Notes: generated by a model from the letters alone, not told the origin. A DNA stretch of 64,000 nucleotides from Vicia villosa (GCF_029867415.1 NC_081185.1:110292913-110356912), one strand, 5' to 3'; positions 35,451 through 47,240 are shown, counted from the stretch's first letter. Translations and numbers: made by a program.

Positions 35451-36290
35451 ACATTTTGCTCTTCACAAATCAGGGAGAGGACTCTCATAATTTCAATTTA
35501 CCAAAAAGATCACAAACACTTTCTCTCAATTCTCTCTCAATTCTCTTGAATCAAAACTACAAATCACATAAAACTTTCATCAATATTCATCAATTTTGGA
35601 TCAAGATCATGAAGATGGATTGAAGAAATCAAGATCCGAAATTCGAATTCTTCTCCTCTCATCACTACATAGCGCGCGCCCTCCCTCTCTCTCACTCCGG
35701 ATTTCGTTTTCGAGTTCGTGTCGTGTTCGCGTTCGTATCGTGTTCGTGTTCGCGCTTCGGTTTGGATCTTCATCCGGTATGCCTTCGAATCTTGAATTAA
35801 GTGCTTAATTGTTGATTATTATGTGAATTCAAATCTAGATCTACTTCTTATTCTTGATTTATGGATGATTGATGATGATCGATCGGTGAATTTGTTCATT
35901 TTTTTGCTCGAATCGATAATGTTCATGAGAATTATGGTTAGATTTGATGTTTATTGCTTATGATTGATATCCGTTGATGATGAATTGTGATGTTAGTGTT
36001 TGAATCCGTGATTCGTTGATGATTTTGTGTGTATAATTGTCGATGTTCATGCGTGTTGTTTGCGATGTACTCAACGTGTTCGTATAAATGCATGTACTAC
36101 ACTTTTTGCTTGATAATTGCTCTGCTTGACGTGTCGCGCTTTGCATGATTATGCTCGTTCGACTTGTATGACACGCGTTTAATCCATGATTCGATGCTTG
36201 TTTGTTTTGATTGCGAGTCGGTACGGTTTTGGATTGATCGCGAATGGCTACGAGGCTTAAAAAATGCATAAAATTCTGTTTTACTACGCC

Positions 36291-36600
36291 AGGAACCGGT
36301 TCGTCCCAGCCAGGAACCGGTTCCCAATCAATCCAAAATGCTGATTCTCTGGCTTTTTGTACCAGGAACCGGGTTGTCCCTAGGTGGGAACCGGTTCCTG
36401 CGTTGTTTTTCCCCTGTGCTTTTGTGTCAGGAACCGGTTCGTCCCAGCCAGGAACCGGTTCCCAGCTGTTTGAAATGTTGTTGGTTCTGTGTTTTTGTAC
36501 CAGGAACCGGGTTGTCCCTAGGTGGGAACCGGTTCCCAGTTTTCTGTCTCTGGTTTTTAGTACTAGGAACCGGATTGTCCTATGCAGGAACCGGTTCCTG
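36291..36600. repeat. Paired GGAACCGGTTCC motif array, Ogre LTR1
   Basis: Five units start near 36291, 36364, 36429, 36502 and 36565. Each has two GGAACCGG(G/T)T-type palindromic arms around a 10-13-nt centre (GTCCCAGCCA or TTGTCCCTAGGTG). Units 1 and 3 share one centre and units 2 and 4 the other, so the array has a ~138-bp higher-order period. It lies downstream of the TATA box and so would be in the transcript. Identical copy in LTR2 at 49308-49617. Confidence 0.9.
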
Positions 36601-38345
36601 TGTTCAAATTTTGTGTTTTCTTTTATAACTTCAATCTTGCATAACTTTTTACTCGTAGCTCCGATTTGCACGTTCTTTATATCGACGGAAAGCTTATGAG
36701 ACGTACTATCTAGCTAGATACTTGGTTTTCATGAATTTGTAGATCCTTCATGTTTGATTTCTCTTTGATGTTTCATTGTCCATTTCATGTTTATGCTACT
36801 TGCCCGTTTCTTTTGGTTTATAGCAATAACGCAATTCCGATTGCGATGTTTGTTATCTCTAACTTGTGTGCTAGTGTGCAAGGCCTTTGGATAGTCACCG
36901 ATCGACGATTATTACCCGAGTGTTCCGCTTCATTTGCGGACACAATCCTATCCATCTGTATCGTGTTCTCATCCGGGAGACACGATCCTTTTACTTTATA
37001 CTTGCTTGTTTGGTTTGCTTGTTCCTCTTGCAGGTGTATTGTGATTGTGCTCGACGTGCGTGTCGATCTTTGTGTGCTTTCATGGCTAATCGGTGTGCTG
37101 ACCATTTGCTTTTGCTTTGCTAGCTCGCTCGCGGGATTCTTAGTTTCTTCGCTTTGCTTCGCTTTAGTTTACGGATCATCATCCGTTTGGTATTGATCCC
37201 GTTTCATTTTACTTTTCTCGCACTTTATCGCCTTCTCGCATCATCCTTTAACATGAGAAGTAGGACCTAGACATGCATCTGGCCAAGTCCTCGAAAGAGG
37301 CTCTGTTTTTGTTGGTGTGTTTATATTTGTGCTTTGCGGCAGGGAGTCACGGTGTAATAAGTCCTATATGGCACTCCGTTAAGTCCTCATGGAAGGCACG
37401 CGGGAAGGGTTAGCAATTAACCCCCGCCTAGTCTCATCGAGTCTATTCAGTATGTCAGGAAAAGGGTTCATGTAGCCGGACCCCCGCCTTTCCTATAGCT
37501 CGCGTCGCTCGACGTTGATGCTCGGTGTACGCACGCACCGTTTTCCTTTACGATCCGTGACGGCTTGGTTGCTGAGAGGGAATCGCTCCTCTTGTCTATG
37601 GCCCGATCATTTTCGCGAGGTCTAATGCTTGGTTGACTTGGGTTGATCTGCTCCTTGGCTATGGCGGGACCGCTTTTCTACCACTCGGTCAGTACCGTTG
37701 GTTTGTTTGCTTTACGAACGGACGCTCGTTTGTGTGATATCATTGTTTGCTTCCCCTTTTCCTCATAGGTTGCTAGTTTAGCTTAGTCTTGTACCCATTG
37801 TATGATAACATTAGGTAGCAAGCTTTCCCCCTTAGCTTAGGTTTTCCTCATGCATTCTTTAAAACACAAACCACACTCTTTGATTTTCTTTTCTTAAGAA
37901 CTTGTTATTTCCGCTCCATTCCCAGCATAAGCCTTCAAAGGTCGAGCAGCGGAGTGTGAATGTAACTTGTTCACCTAAAAAACACAAAACAAACAGAAAC
38001 TAGTTAGCCGAGCTACGGTAGCTCTGATTCTGCAAAACAGATACGTAGGCAGCAGGGTAGGGCCCGTGCGAGCACAATCCTTTCTTTTCCCTACATTCTG
38101 CATTCATTTTAGTCCAGATTAGCATAGATTTGTTACACACCCATAGATTTAGACACAGGCGTGGATACCATCGAGTACGATGGGCGCGAGGGGTGCTAAT
38201 ACCTTCCCCTCGCGTAACCGACTCCCTTACCCTTTTTTCTTTGGTCGTGAGACCGTTGTTTTGTTTTGTGGTTTGCTGGCATTCCCTTCCTTTTCGGGAT
38301 AAATATGTTAGTGGCGACTCTGTTAATTTTCGCGGTAGCAATAGC

Positions 38346-38363
38346 TGGCGACTCTGTTGGGGA
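38346..38363 (+). other. Ogre primer-binding site
   Basis: TGGCGACTCTGTTGGGGA, two bases after the LTR. A partial look-alike, TGGCGACTCTGTTAATTT, lies 34 bp upstream inside the LTR. Confidence 0.8.
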
Positions 38364-39410
38364 CGTCTCGACCTATTGCGGGTCCGGACTCAGCGAGTCG
38401 ATCCTAGCGCTTGTGTGTTTATCTTTGGGTGTTTTTACTGCTTTGCATATTTACCTGTTTGCGTTACATTCTATGTGCGCTTTTACTTTTCTGCATCATA
38501 TTCTGGACTGTCTGGATCTCTGTCTGTTGGGTGAGTGTTTCAAGAGGTAAAAGGCCCAATACCCAGGCTATGAGTGATACCATAGGAACTAGGAATAGAG
38601 TGGCCGTGACGGACAGAAGGCGTATGCTTGATTGATCTGATCACGTATCCACGGGCAGAGCTTGGTGGAATGAGGCAATATCGTATGATAACGCCTACAT
38701 TCGATCCTCTGTTGGCTTTTTGACCTACCTTGGCCTAGATTTACCCGTGAGTGGGGCGGGAATCAATCATTTCTTAACAGGTACATTGATGGTGACTTTG
38801 GTTCGTGTTCGAGGGTTACCGCTGTTCTTGTTCGTGGGTTACCGCTGTTCTCGTTCGAGTGTACTATTGGTTCCTGTTCGTGGGGTACTATGGTTCTTGT
38901 TCGATTGGTGATCTGTGTTCTATTCCAGTGTGTTGTTGACTACGGGCTTTGGTTCTGTGGATTGACATTCTATGTTCCGTGTGATGTACTATCTGGGGCC
39001 GAACTTTTGGCTCTATACTATGTGTGTTACCGGCAGTCCAGAATGCCTGGTGGGCGGCAACGAGTCCCACCATCTTGCATCGTTGCATATTTGCTTTCCA
39101 AAAAATGATGTACAAAAAATAACTAGCATACGTGTTCCTTCCATCTCCAAGGAATCACATCTTTAAACCTCATGTCGAGCTTTTCCATCTCTTGCTTGCT
39201 AAAAAAATCAAAAAAACAAGGATTCCTTGGAAATCGAATGAACATGGCATTGCATTCATATCATGCATCCCATACATTCCATGCATAACAGGTGTTCAGG
39301 ATCGAGGATTTCTTATTCAGATTTAGTACTTTCTCTAGACTCACAGACTCAACTTGCCATTGTTGTGTGTTCAAAGATTAATCATGAAATAACTTTGTGG
39401 GGTGACCAAG
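38364..39410 (+). other. Ogre 5' internal leader, no intact ORF
   Basis: Intact Ogre elements carry an extra ORF1 and most of gag between PBS and protease. Here only about 1.4 kb separates PBS from protease, and no recognisable ORF1 or N-terminal gag is present. Short open frames (38720-39115) are not convincing. A large internal deletion is inferred. Confidence 0.55.
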
Positions 39411-39600
39411 ATGAAAGCTCAGTTTGGGGTTCTTTTTGAAGACTTGTCTTATGCTCATTTGCTTCCATGCTTGCTTTATTTGCAACTGGTTAAGCTCCGT
39501 ACTGTGGGGATGTTTACATATTCTCTACTTGATGACAATGACACTAGGTGTGAGTTCTAATCTGGGGCACCTGGTCATGATGTTAGGATCTGCAAGTCTT
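39411..39600 (+). pseudogene. Ogre gag C-terminal remnant
   Basis: From ATG at 39411 a frame reads ...LPCLLYLQLVKLRTVGMF..., a stop, then SGAPGHDVRICKSLK, which matches the end of Tat/Ogre gag (the GAPGHD.. C module). It runs directly into a 39603-39720 block copied from the region after integrase. Only the last part of gag survives. Confidence 0.65.
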
Positions 39601-39612
39601 TGAAGTTGCTTG

Positions 39613-39720
39613 GGGCTCCCGAACGAGGGATAAGCAAGACATTGTCTATCTTGAGCATTGCACCATTTGCATTGCTCGAATCCCTAAAGCACTTACAAAA
39701 TTCCATGTGACTTCACCAGA
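39613..39720 (+). repeat. Displaced copy of the post-integrase repeat
   Basis: GGGGCTCCCGAACGAGGGAT at 39612, followed by AAGCAAGAC, also occurs at 44795 and 44893, each time with a similar downstream stretch ending in ATCCC(A/T)AAA. The copy here sits between gag and protease, out of its normal place. Confidence 0.7.
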
Positions 39721-39755
39721 ATTCTCCGATTGAGAATGGGGCATCCGATAATGTT

Positions 39756-40883
39756 GTGCCTTCCAAGGATGTGGAAGAATTGTTGAGAATCATCAGGAAG
39801 TCTGATTACAAAGTTGTTGAGCAGTTGGGTCAGACCCAGTCAAAGATTTCCATCTTGCAACTGTTGATGTGTTCAAAAGGTCATAGGGATGCTCTCTTGA
39901 GAATCCTGAATGGTGCTTACGTCCCGCATGAAATATCTGTGAATCAGCTAGAGGCGGTAGCCAATAATATCTCTACTGGGAACGGTTTGGGATTTACGGA
40001 TCGTGATCTTCCTCCAGAAGGGAGAAACCATAACAAGGCTTTGCATATTTCGATTGAGTGTAAGGGGATGACCTTGTCCCGTGTTTTGGTCGATACTGGG
40101 TCTTCTTTGAACGTGCTTCCCAAATCAGCTCTAATGAGAATTGACTATGCCGGTGTGGAGTTAAGGCCTAGTGAGTTAGTAGTGCGCGCCTTTGACGGTT
40201 CAAGGAGGTCTGTGTTCGGAGAGGTAGATCTACCAATCCAGGTTGGTCCTCAGATCTTTACTACAACCTTTTATGTGATGGATATTCAACCTGCTTACTG
40301 TTGTTTGTTGGGACGACCGTGAATTCACAAGGCTGGTGCTGTGACATCCACTCTTCATCAGAAGTTGAAGTATCCGGTTGACGGTAAAGTGGTGACAGTT
40401 TATGGTGAAGAAGATTACATTGTGAGTCACTTGTCCTCTTTCCGATATGTGGAGATCGAGGGTGAGATACATGAGACGCCTTTCCAAGCGTTTGAGGCTG
40501 TGAACGCTGTGAGAACTCCTCCTTATGAGACAACGAAGCCAGAAACGGTTATGTCCTCTTTGAAAGATGCTCAGGTTGTCGTTGGGACTGGAAAGGTGAA
40601 AGGCTGGGGGCAAGTAATTGACGTGCGTCCCAAATTTGATAAGAATGGTCTTGGTTTCAATCCTGGAAGGCAGAATGCTTCGTCCAAGCTTAGTATCCTC
40701 AGCCCGATCAAGTTTGTGAGTGGGGGTGTCATTCAAGACGGTCAGGTCCATGCCATTGTCGATGGTGAGGAGGTGGATAGTGATTGTGACTTTGATAGCT
40801 GGATTCGTCCAAGTATTCCTGGAGAGATGCCTTGCAACTGGACAATCGAAGATGTCATGCAAGTTACACAAGCTCAGGAGTAA
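39756..40883 (+). pseudogene. Ogre aspartic protease region
   Basis: The frame 39756-40322 (188 codons) contains the aspartic protease motif LVDTGSSLNVLP (Asp at residue 113) and ends QPAYCCLLGRP at a TGA where the family has tryptophan. The same frame continues 40341-40883 (IVSHLSSFRYVEIEG...) to the intron-like donor. Retroviral-type proteases cut the polyprotein. One nonsense change separates it from an open frame. The start shown is only the first ATG; the natural protein would begin upstream in gag. Confidence 0.85.
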
Positions 40884-41131
40884 ATTCCTTGTTTTTACTT
40901 TTCTTATCATGACATAATTCCTACGCTCTGCCCAAGGCGTAGTGAATCATTTGTAGGGCCATGCAGTTCGTATTTTCAAAGTTAATCATGAAATAAAAGG
41001 ACGTTTTTGCATTCAAATATTTTGCTCTTTGTCTTTCTTTTTAACTTTTTCCTTTAAATGGCAATGTTTTTGCACACACTTGCACATATCTTAATAAAAA
41101 TAAAAATAAAATAAAAACATCAATCATGCAG
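40880..41131 (+). other. Putative Ogre intron between protease and RT
   Basis: Donor GGA/GTAAATT at 40880 and acceptor CAATCATGCAG at 41131 enclose an AT-rich 252-bp segment with stops in all frames. Coding resumes directly after. A spliced intron at this place is an established Ogre feature. Exact ends are inferred. Confidence 0.7.
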
Positions 41132-43323
41132 ATGTTCCACCACCACGGATTCCATTGGTAACAGTTCCACTATTGCTTATTATGATTTTGACAATCCGAT
41201 CTACCAAGCCGAGGAGGAAGCTTATGAAGATTGTGATCTCCCTGATGAGTTGGCCAGATTGTTGAAACAGGAAAAGAAAGCAATTCAGCCGCATCAGGAG
41301 GAAATTGAGATGGTAAATGTTGGCACTAAAGAGCAGGTCCGAGAAGTCAAGATAGGGGCTGCGCTTGAGAATAGTGTGAAGCAGAGACTTATTGATATGT
41401 TGAAAGAGTATGTGGATATCTTTGCTTGGTCCTACGAGGATATGCCTGGTCTTGATACAGATATTGTGGTACACCGTCTACCTCTCAAGGAAGATAGTCC
41501 TCCTGTCAAGCAGAAGCTTAGAAGGACTCGCCCAGATATGTCTGAGAAGATTAAGAAAGAGGTTGAGAAACAGTTTGATGCTGGCTTTCTGCAAGTTGTG
41601 AATTACCCGCCGTGGATTGCGAATATTGTTCCTGTACCTAAGAAGGACGGAAAGGTCAGGTGTGTGTTGATTACAGAGATCTGAATAGGGCGAGTCCGAA
41701 AGATGATTTTCCTCTTCCCCACATTGATGTGTTGGTGGATAATGCTGCTCCTTTTAAGGTGTTTTCCTTCATGGATGGCTTCTCTGGGTATAATCAGATC
41801 AAGATGGCACCAGAAGACATGGAGAAAACAACGTTTATCACACCGTGGGGAACTTTCTGCTATAAAGTCATGCCTTTTGGGTTGAAAAACGCAGGGGCAA
41901 CGTATCAGCGTGCCATGGTGACTCTTTTTCATGACATGATTCACAAAGAGATTGAAGTGTATGTTGACGACATGATTGCAAAGTCTCACACTGAAGAAGA
42001 GCACTTGGTTCACTTGCAGAAGTTGTTTGAAAGGCTTCGGGAATTCAGACTGAGGTTGAATCCAAACAAATGCACTTTCGGAGTGCGATCCGGAAAGTTA
42101 TTGGGCTTTGTTGTAAGTGGAAAAGGTATTGAGGTTGATCCTGCAAAAATAAAAGCTATACAAGATATGCCTGAGCCGAGAACAGAAAAAGAGGTTCGTG
42201 GTTTCTTAGGGAGGTTGAACTACATTGCTAGGTTCATATCTCATCTTACAGCCACTTGTGAACCAATATTCAAATTGCTAAGAAAAGATCAGACGGCCAG
42301 GTGGAATAATGATTGTCAAAAAGCATTTGAAAAAGTGAAAGAATATCTGCAAGAACCTCCGATACTAATGCCTCCAGTTCCAGGAAGGCCTTTGATTATG
42401 TACCTCACAGTTCTTGAAAATTCAATGGGATGTGTGCTGGGTCAACATGACGAGTCTGGCCGAAAAGAGCACGCAATATACTACCTTAGCAAAAAGTTTA
42501 CCGACTGTGAATCCCGATACTCACTGCTCGAGAAAACTTGCTGTGCTTTGGTGTGGGCTGCTCGCCGGCTGAGGCAGTATATGTTGGTTCACACCACCTT
42601 ATTGATTTCCAAGATGGATCCTATCAAGTATGTTTTTGAGAAGCCCGCTCTTTCCGGAAGAGTAGCCAGGTGGCAGATGATCTTGACTGAATATGATATC
42701 CAATATACTATCCAGAAAGCCATCAAAGGTAGTGTGTTGGCGGATTATCTTGCGCATCAGCCGGTCGAAGATTATGAGCCGATGAAGTTTGAATTCCCCG
42801 ATGAGGATGTTTTGTACATCAGAGATTGTAACATTCCTGGACCAGAGGAAGGACCCGAACCAGGATCGCGATGGACGCTCGTGTTCGATGGTGCCTCTAA
42901 TGCACTTGGGAATGGTGTTGGAGCTGTAATTACTTCTCCATCAGGTTTTCATATTTCGTTTACAGCCAGAATCTGTTTTGATTGCACTAATAACATGGCT
43001 GAGTATGAAGCTTGCATTTATGGTATCGAACTGCGATCGATTTGCGAATCAAGTATTTGAAAGTTTATGGGGATTCCAATCTTGTCATTAGCCAGATCAA
43101 TGGAGATTGGGAAACTCGCCATCAGAATCTGATTCCATACAGGGAGCATGTGATGAGACTCATTCCGTACTTTGATGAGATCACATTTGAGCATATTTCT
43201 AGAGAAGAGAACAATCTTGCCGATGCTCTCGCTACTTTGGCTTCCATGTTCATAGTGAAGTGGGCCAATGAGGCGCCTAATATTACCATCAACATATTGG
43301 ATGAGCCAGCATTTTGCTTTTAG
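41132..43323 (+). pseudogene. Ogre reverse transcriptase and two RNase H domains, frameshifted
   Basis: Three overlapping frames cover one polyprotein. 41132-41684 carries the RT N-terminus up to VPVPKKDGKVR. 41660-43060 carries CVDYRDLN, FSFMDGFSGYNQI, MPFGLKNAGATYQ and the catalytic YVDDM (41960-41974), a first RNase H (SRYSLLEKTCCALVWA), then a second RNase H start (WTLVFDGASNALGNG...NNMAEYEACIYG). 43012-43323 carries its end (VYGDSNLVISQI...ADALATLAS). A second RNase H is a mark of the Tat lineage. Single-base shifts near 41660 and 43040 and a TAG at 43321 break it. Confidence 0.9.
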
Positions 43324-43335
43324 GCTGATGTTGAG

Positions 43336-44598
43336 TTGGATGGAAATCCATGGTATCATGATATCAAAAAGTTCCTCGAAACTCAAGAGTATCCTCCCGA
43401 AGCGTCGGTGACTGATAAGAAGTTTCTGAGAAGATTCGCAGCCAAGTTTTACCTCAACGGTGGGGTTTTGTACAAGAGGCATCATGAAGGTGTGTTACTC
43501 CGCTGTGTTGTAAAGGAAGAAGCTTCGAAAATCATAGAGGAAATGCACGAAGGTGAGTTTGGTACCCATTCTAGTGGGCATACAATGGCTAAGAAGATCT
43601 TGAGGGCTGGTTACTATTGGTCCACTATGGAAACTGATTGTCATAACCATGTCAGAATTTGTCACAAGTGCCAGATCTATGCTGATAAAGTGCACGTGCC
43701 GCCTGTGCCTTTGAATGTTTTGACTTCTCCGTGGCCTTTTGCAATGTGGGGCATTGACATGATTGGAGAGATTAAGCCTACTGCTTCTAATGGACATCGT
43801 TTCATTTTGGTGGCCATCGATTACTTCACCAAGTGGGTTGAAGCCGCATCTTATGCGAATGTAACCAAGCAAATGATTACTCGTTTTATCAAGCACAACA
43901 TAATCTGTCGTTATGGGATTCCTGAGAAGATCATTACTGATAATGGATCAAATCTCAATAACAAGTTGATGAAGGAGCTTTGTGAGTCCTTCAAGATTAA
44001 GCATCACAATTCTTATCCGTATCGTCCAAAGATGAATGGCGCTGTCGAAGCGGCTAATAAGAATATTAAGAAGATTGTACAGAAGATGGTAGTGACTTAC
44101 CGAGATTGGCATGAGATGTTGCCTTTTGCTTTGCATGGTTATCGCACCTCTGTGCGTACATCGACTGGGGCAACTCCTTTCTCACTTGTTTACGGTATGG
44201 AAGCGGTACTGCCTGTTGAAGTTGAGATTCCTTCCCGGAGGATTATGAAAGACGTCGAGCTTGACGAGTCAGAATGGGTACAAAATCGGATGGATCAGTT
44301 GAACCTCATTGATGAGAAACGCTTAGCGGCTATTGGTCATGGTCAGGTATACCAAAAGAAGATGAGAAAAGCTTTTGACAAGCGGGTGCGACCCCAAAGC
44401 TACAAACCAGGCGACCTGGTACTCAAAAGAATCATTCTTCCTCAGGGCGATCCACGAGGCAAGTGGACTCCGACGTATGAAGGTCCCTTTGTTGTGCAGA
44501 AAGTGTTCTCTGGCGGTGCCATGATGCTTGCAACGATGGATGGCGAGAACTTTCCGCACCCTGTGAACGCGGATGTAGTCAAAAAATACTTCGCATAG
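43336..44598 (+). CDS. Ogre integrase, uninterrupted 420-codon frame
   Basis: Integrase joins the element's cDNA into host DNA. The zinc-binding part is seen at H71, H78, C109 and C112 (VRICHKCQIYAD). The core carries D141 (WGIDMIG), D202 (ITDNGSN) and E238 (NGAVEAANK), with 35 residues between the last two, the classic DD35E. The C-terminal part includes GDLVLKRIILPQ and GKWTPTYEGPF, the usual Ty3 GPY/F-type module. No chromodomain follows. The ATG is a methionine within the polyprotein; a TAG just upstream cuts it from RNase H, so it cannot be made as a normal polyprotein. Confidence 0.9.
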   Translation: MDGNPWYHDIKKFLETQEYPPEASVTDKKFLRRFAAKFYLNGGVLYKRHHEGVLLRCVVKEEASKIIEEMHEGEFGTHSSGHTMAKKILRAGYYWSTMETDCHNHVRICHKCQIYADKVHVPPVPLNVLTSPWPFAMWGIDMIGEIKPTASNGHRFILVAIDYFTKWVEAASYANVTKQMITRFIKHNIICRYGIPEKIITDNGSNLNNKLMKELCESFKIKHHNSYPYRPKMNGAVEAANKNIKKIVQKMVVTYRDWHEMLPFALHGYRTSVRTSTGATPFSLVYGMEAVLPVEVEIPSRRIMKDVELDESEWVQNRMDQLNLIDEKRLAAIGHGQVYQKKMRKAFDKRVRPQSYKPGDLVLKRIILPQGDPRGKWTPTYEGPFVVQKVFSGGAMMLATMDGENFPHPVNADVVKKYFA

Positions 44599-45400
44599 AC
44601 CTGATAAAAAAAAAAGAAGAAAAAAAAAGAGAAAAAGGAAAAAAGAAAGGAAAATAAATCATGCAAAAGAATGAAAAAGAAACAAATATACCCGCTAAGT
44701 TGAAAACCCGAAAGGGCGGCTTAGGCAAAAAAGGGACAAAAGCGAACGACTACATCTCGCATGCCACCTTGGCAATCACTCTTCATACATGCTTAGGGCT
44801 CCCGAACGAAGGATAAGCAAGACTCCGTGTTTTTGAGTTTGCACCTGGCAGCTCAAATCCCAAAAGCATTCACAACATCCAATCACTTTATTTAGGGCTC
44901 CCGACCGAGGGATAAGCAAGACTCCGTGTTCTTGAGTTTGCACCTGGCAGCCCAAATCCCTAAAGGCTCTCACAAACCCCGTCGGGTCCACAAGGTCGGT
45001 GACATTATCAGATCGGGCAGTGATCAATCCTAATGAGTACGGTCTTCCAAAGCAAGGAGATGAGAACGTCGGAGTTATAAAAGTGACAGCGGGATCGAAA
45101 CCAATGGATATCCGTTTCACATTGCCATTTCTCTTGTACTCAATAAATGCGTGGTTACCTCTTACTAGGAACTACTTCTGAAATGTGTTCGCTCTTTTAC
45201 GAGCATTATGTTTGCAATTAATAAAAACCTTTTTTATCTTAAATAGCCGTTTTCTTTTACTGTTTTGTTTGCATAAAACGTCCTGGATTTGTGTTAAACT
45301 TTGCATATGAAAACTGCATTGCTTTTACGATACATGATTAGAAATGATAAAATCTTTGAAATTACTTCAAAGTCTTGTGTGACCAGGATGGCAGGCCAAG
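44599..45400 (+). other. Post-integrase spacer with purine run and duplicated block
   Basis: A purine-only run (about 44607-44658) follows the stop. Then comes a ~100-bp block beginning AGGGCTCCCGA(A/C)CGA twice (44795 and 44893), each ending in TTTGCACCTGGCAGC(T/C)CAAATCCC. No gene seen. Confidence 0.7.
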
Positions 45401-46440
45401 ATGCCATGCTATATCCTGGGGCATTTTTCATTTGTTTGTCTCGCAGGTACGTCCTTGCAAGCGCTTCGCATAAGCATATTGACAGACATAGCTATGAGAG
45501 ATTCTCACTCCCCAGCTGAGTGCATCATAATGAGGGATTCTCATTCCCCAGCTGAGTATATCTGGATGAGACTTTCTTTGTTCCAAGATTCTCATATCCT
45601 CATCAAAGCACATCCTAATGCATTCTTTATGCTCCAGAAACCTTATTCCCCGGAGAAATGCCTTCTCTCCATTTGAGTCATGATTGGACGGTATTTGATT
45701 CCCCAGCAAGCTCTTAATGAGGTTCCTTGATTGAGTTCCTCATTCTCCCAAGTAGAGCGTTTCTCTCCCAACAGATTGACCTGTTTTCCCCAGGAGAGTC
45801 ATCTTGTTCCCCAGTGGAGTTGCCTTAACAAAAGGTTCTTTTGCTAAGTTCCTTATCCCCAGCGGATCTCTCATATCCCTAGCAGATTGCTGTGCAGGAA
45901 CATCCATCTTCCCCACTGAGTTTCTCTCCTCGGCAAAGATTCACATGCGTTCTCAGCAGAATCTGTTTTCCTTCAAGGATTTCCCCAGCGGAATGTGTCC
46001 TATACAAGCAAGTTGGTCACTTCCCCATCAGAGTTGTCTTCATGACTTGCCTTTATCTTCACATCCCCAGGGTGTCGAGATTTTGCTTCTCCAATGAAGT
46101 TGCCCGGGTATCCCCAAGCAGGATTTATTCCCCAAACAGAGCTCGCATCCAGATTTGATCATCTCCAGCAGATATCTGATCCATCTTTGCCAGCTCACAG
46201 TTTGTGACCCTTGGTCACTTATCTTGTCCTCCCCGCAGAGTTCCGTACTCTCTCTCCAGGACTTCTTCAGCAATTCAGTGCTCTTCCGTTGTCTCCCTAA
46301 GCAACGTTCGAATCATGCATCATTCGCATTGCATTCTCTAAGCGTGTAGCATATTCCTCCTCGGAAACGTTATTCCATACACATTCATACATGCATCATG
46401 CATAAATCATATCATATCTGTCTCTTTCTGCAGGAAAGTT
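45400..46440 (+). repeat. Ogre 3' region rich in TCCCCAG(C/T)(A/G)GA motifs
   Basis: More than fifteen TCCCCA(G/A) motifs at irregular spacing (for example ATTCCCCAGCTGAGT at 45509 and 45545, and many to 46140). They look like decayed short tandem units. No coding domain. Confidence 0.65.
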
Positions 46441-46559
46441 ATCCAGATTCAAATGCTCCCTATAGAGCAATGTTCGCCTAGTCATTACAGGCGTTTATCC
46501 TGATGTTTTGAATCAGAAGAGGATTGCTCTACTTATTTTCTAGCATAGTTCAGATCAGT

Positions 46560-47240
46560 TCAAAGACATTCCTATTCCCGATGCCCCCAGATCGGTGGAA
46601 GATATTTGTTCCTAGCCTGATATCCAGCTCAGTTAAAGGAACCGCCTCCGGATCTCTATAGATCTTCCGAAGGAGCAAGCCCTCTGATACATCAGATCAG
46701 TTGGGAAATATCTACTCCCTGACGATTTAGTTCGTTCAGAAGAAGAAACTCGTCTGCCCAGTCCTGATGCCTAACCATCAGTTGAAGACGCTTTCTTTAC
46801 CCGACGTACACAGTTCGGAAGAGATATATGTTCCTATCCTAATATTCAGATTCATATTAGTTGAAGGAACCGCCTCCGGATCTCCCAAGATCTTACGAAG
46901 GAGCAAGCCACTGATATCATCAGATCAGATGGAGATGTCTGCCTGATCGACTGTCTTTCAGATGAAGATTGTCCTACTTATTTTCTGGCATCATGTCCAG
47001 ATCAGTTTAAAGGCATTCTTTCCCCGGCGTACACAGTTCGGAAGAGATATTGTTCCTATCCTGATTTCCAGTTCAGTTGAAGGAGCCGCCTCCGGATCCC
47101 CGTGGTCTTACGAAGGAGCTAGCCGCTAATTCCCAGATTAGTAGGAATATCTACCTGATGATTTAATTGCATCAGAAGAGATGTCTGCCCAGATTCCCAG
47201 ATCATGATTCCCAGATCAGAGATACCTATTACCCGTTGAT
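46560..47240 (+). repeat. Three tandem ~220-bp units in Ogre 3' region
   Basis: The landmark (A/G)CCGCCTCCGGATC occurs at 46641, 46869 and 47085 (spacing 228 and 216). Each is preceded by GTTCCTA(G/T)CCTGAT and followed by a GAAGGAGC(A/T)AGCC. From 47240 to 47600 come shorter GATGCCCAGATCA-type units. Confidence 0.75.

Larger units (their letters stand above)
34535..38343 (+). repeat. Ogre LTR1 (3809 bp)
   Basis: TGTTGCACCCC to AGCAATA, two bases before the PBS. It is co-linear with LTR2 except for a 79-bp segment present here (about 34689-34767) and missing there, and a 56-bp segment present in LTR2 and missing here near 37455. Open frames of up to 237 codons (35958-36671) come from the palindromic motif array and are not genes. 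Confidence 0.9.

Noticed and set aside
36244..36699. 151-codon frame with repeated PGTGSSQPGTGS (and 35958-36671, 36338-36628)
   Set aside because: It is a translation of the GGAACCGGTTCC array within an LTR, open on both strands because the array is palindromic. No domain, and it is identical in both LTRs.
36750..37196. 148-codon hydrophobic frame in Ogre LTR1 and LTR2 (49767-50213)
   Set aside because: It lies entirely inside the LTR and overlaps open frames on the other strand. Its conservation between LTRs reflects the mismatch-free DNA tract, not selection on protein.
34535..38343. Extending the Ogre LTR to 38663 because similarity with 51738 continues
   Set aside because: The similarity passes through a PBS, and TG...CA-type ends with PPT and PBS fit 34535-38343. 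Continuation is better explained by a tandem array with a truncated second internal region.
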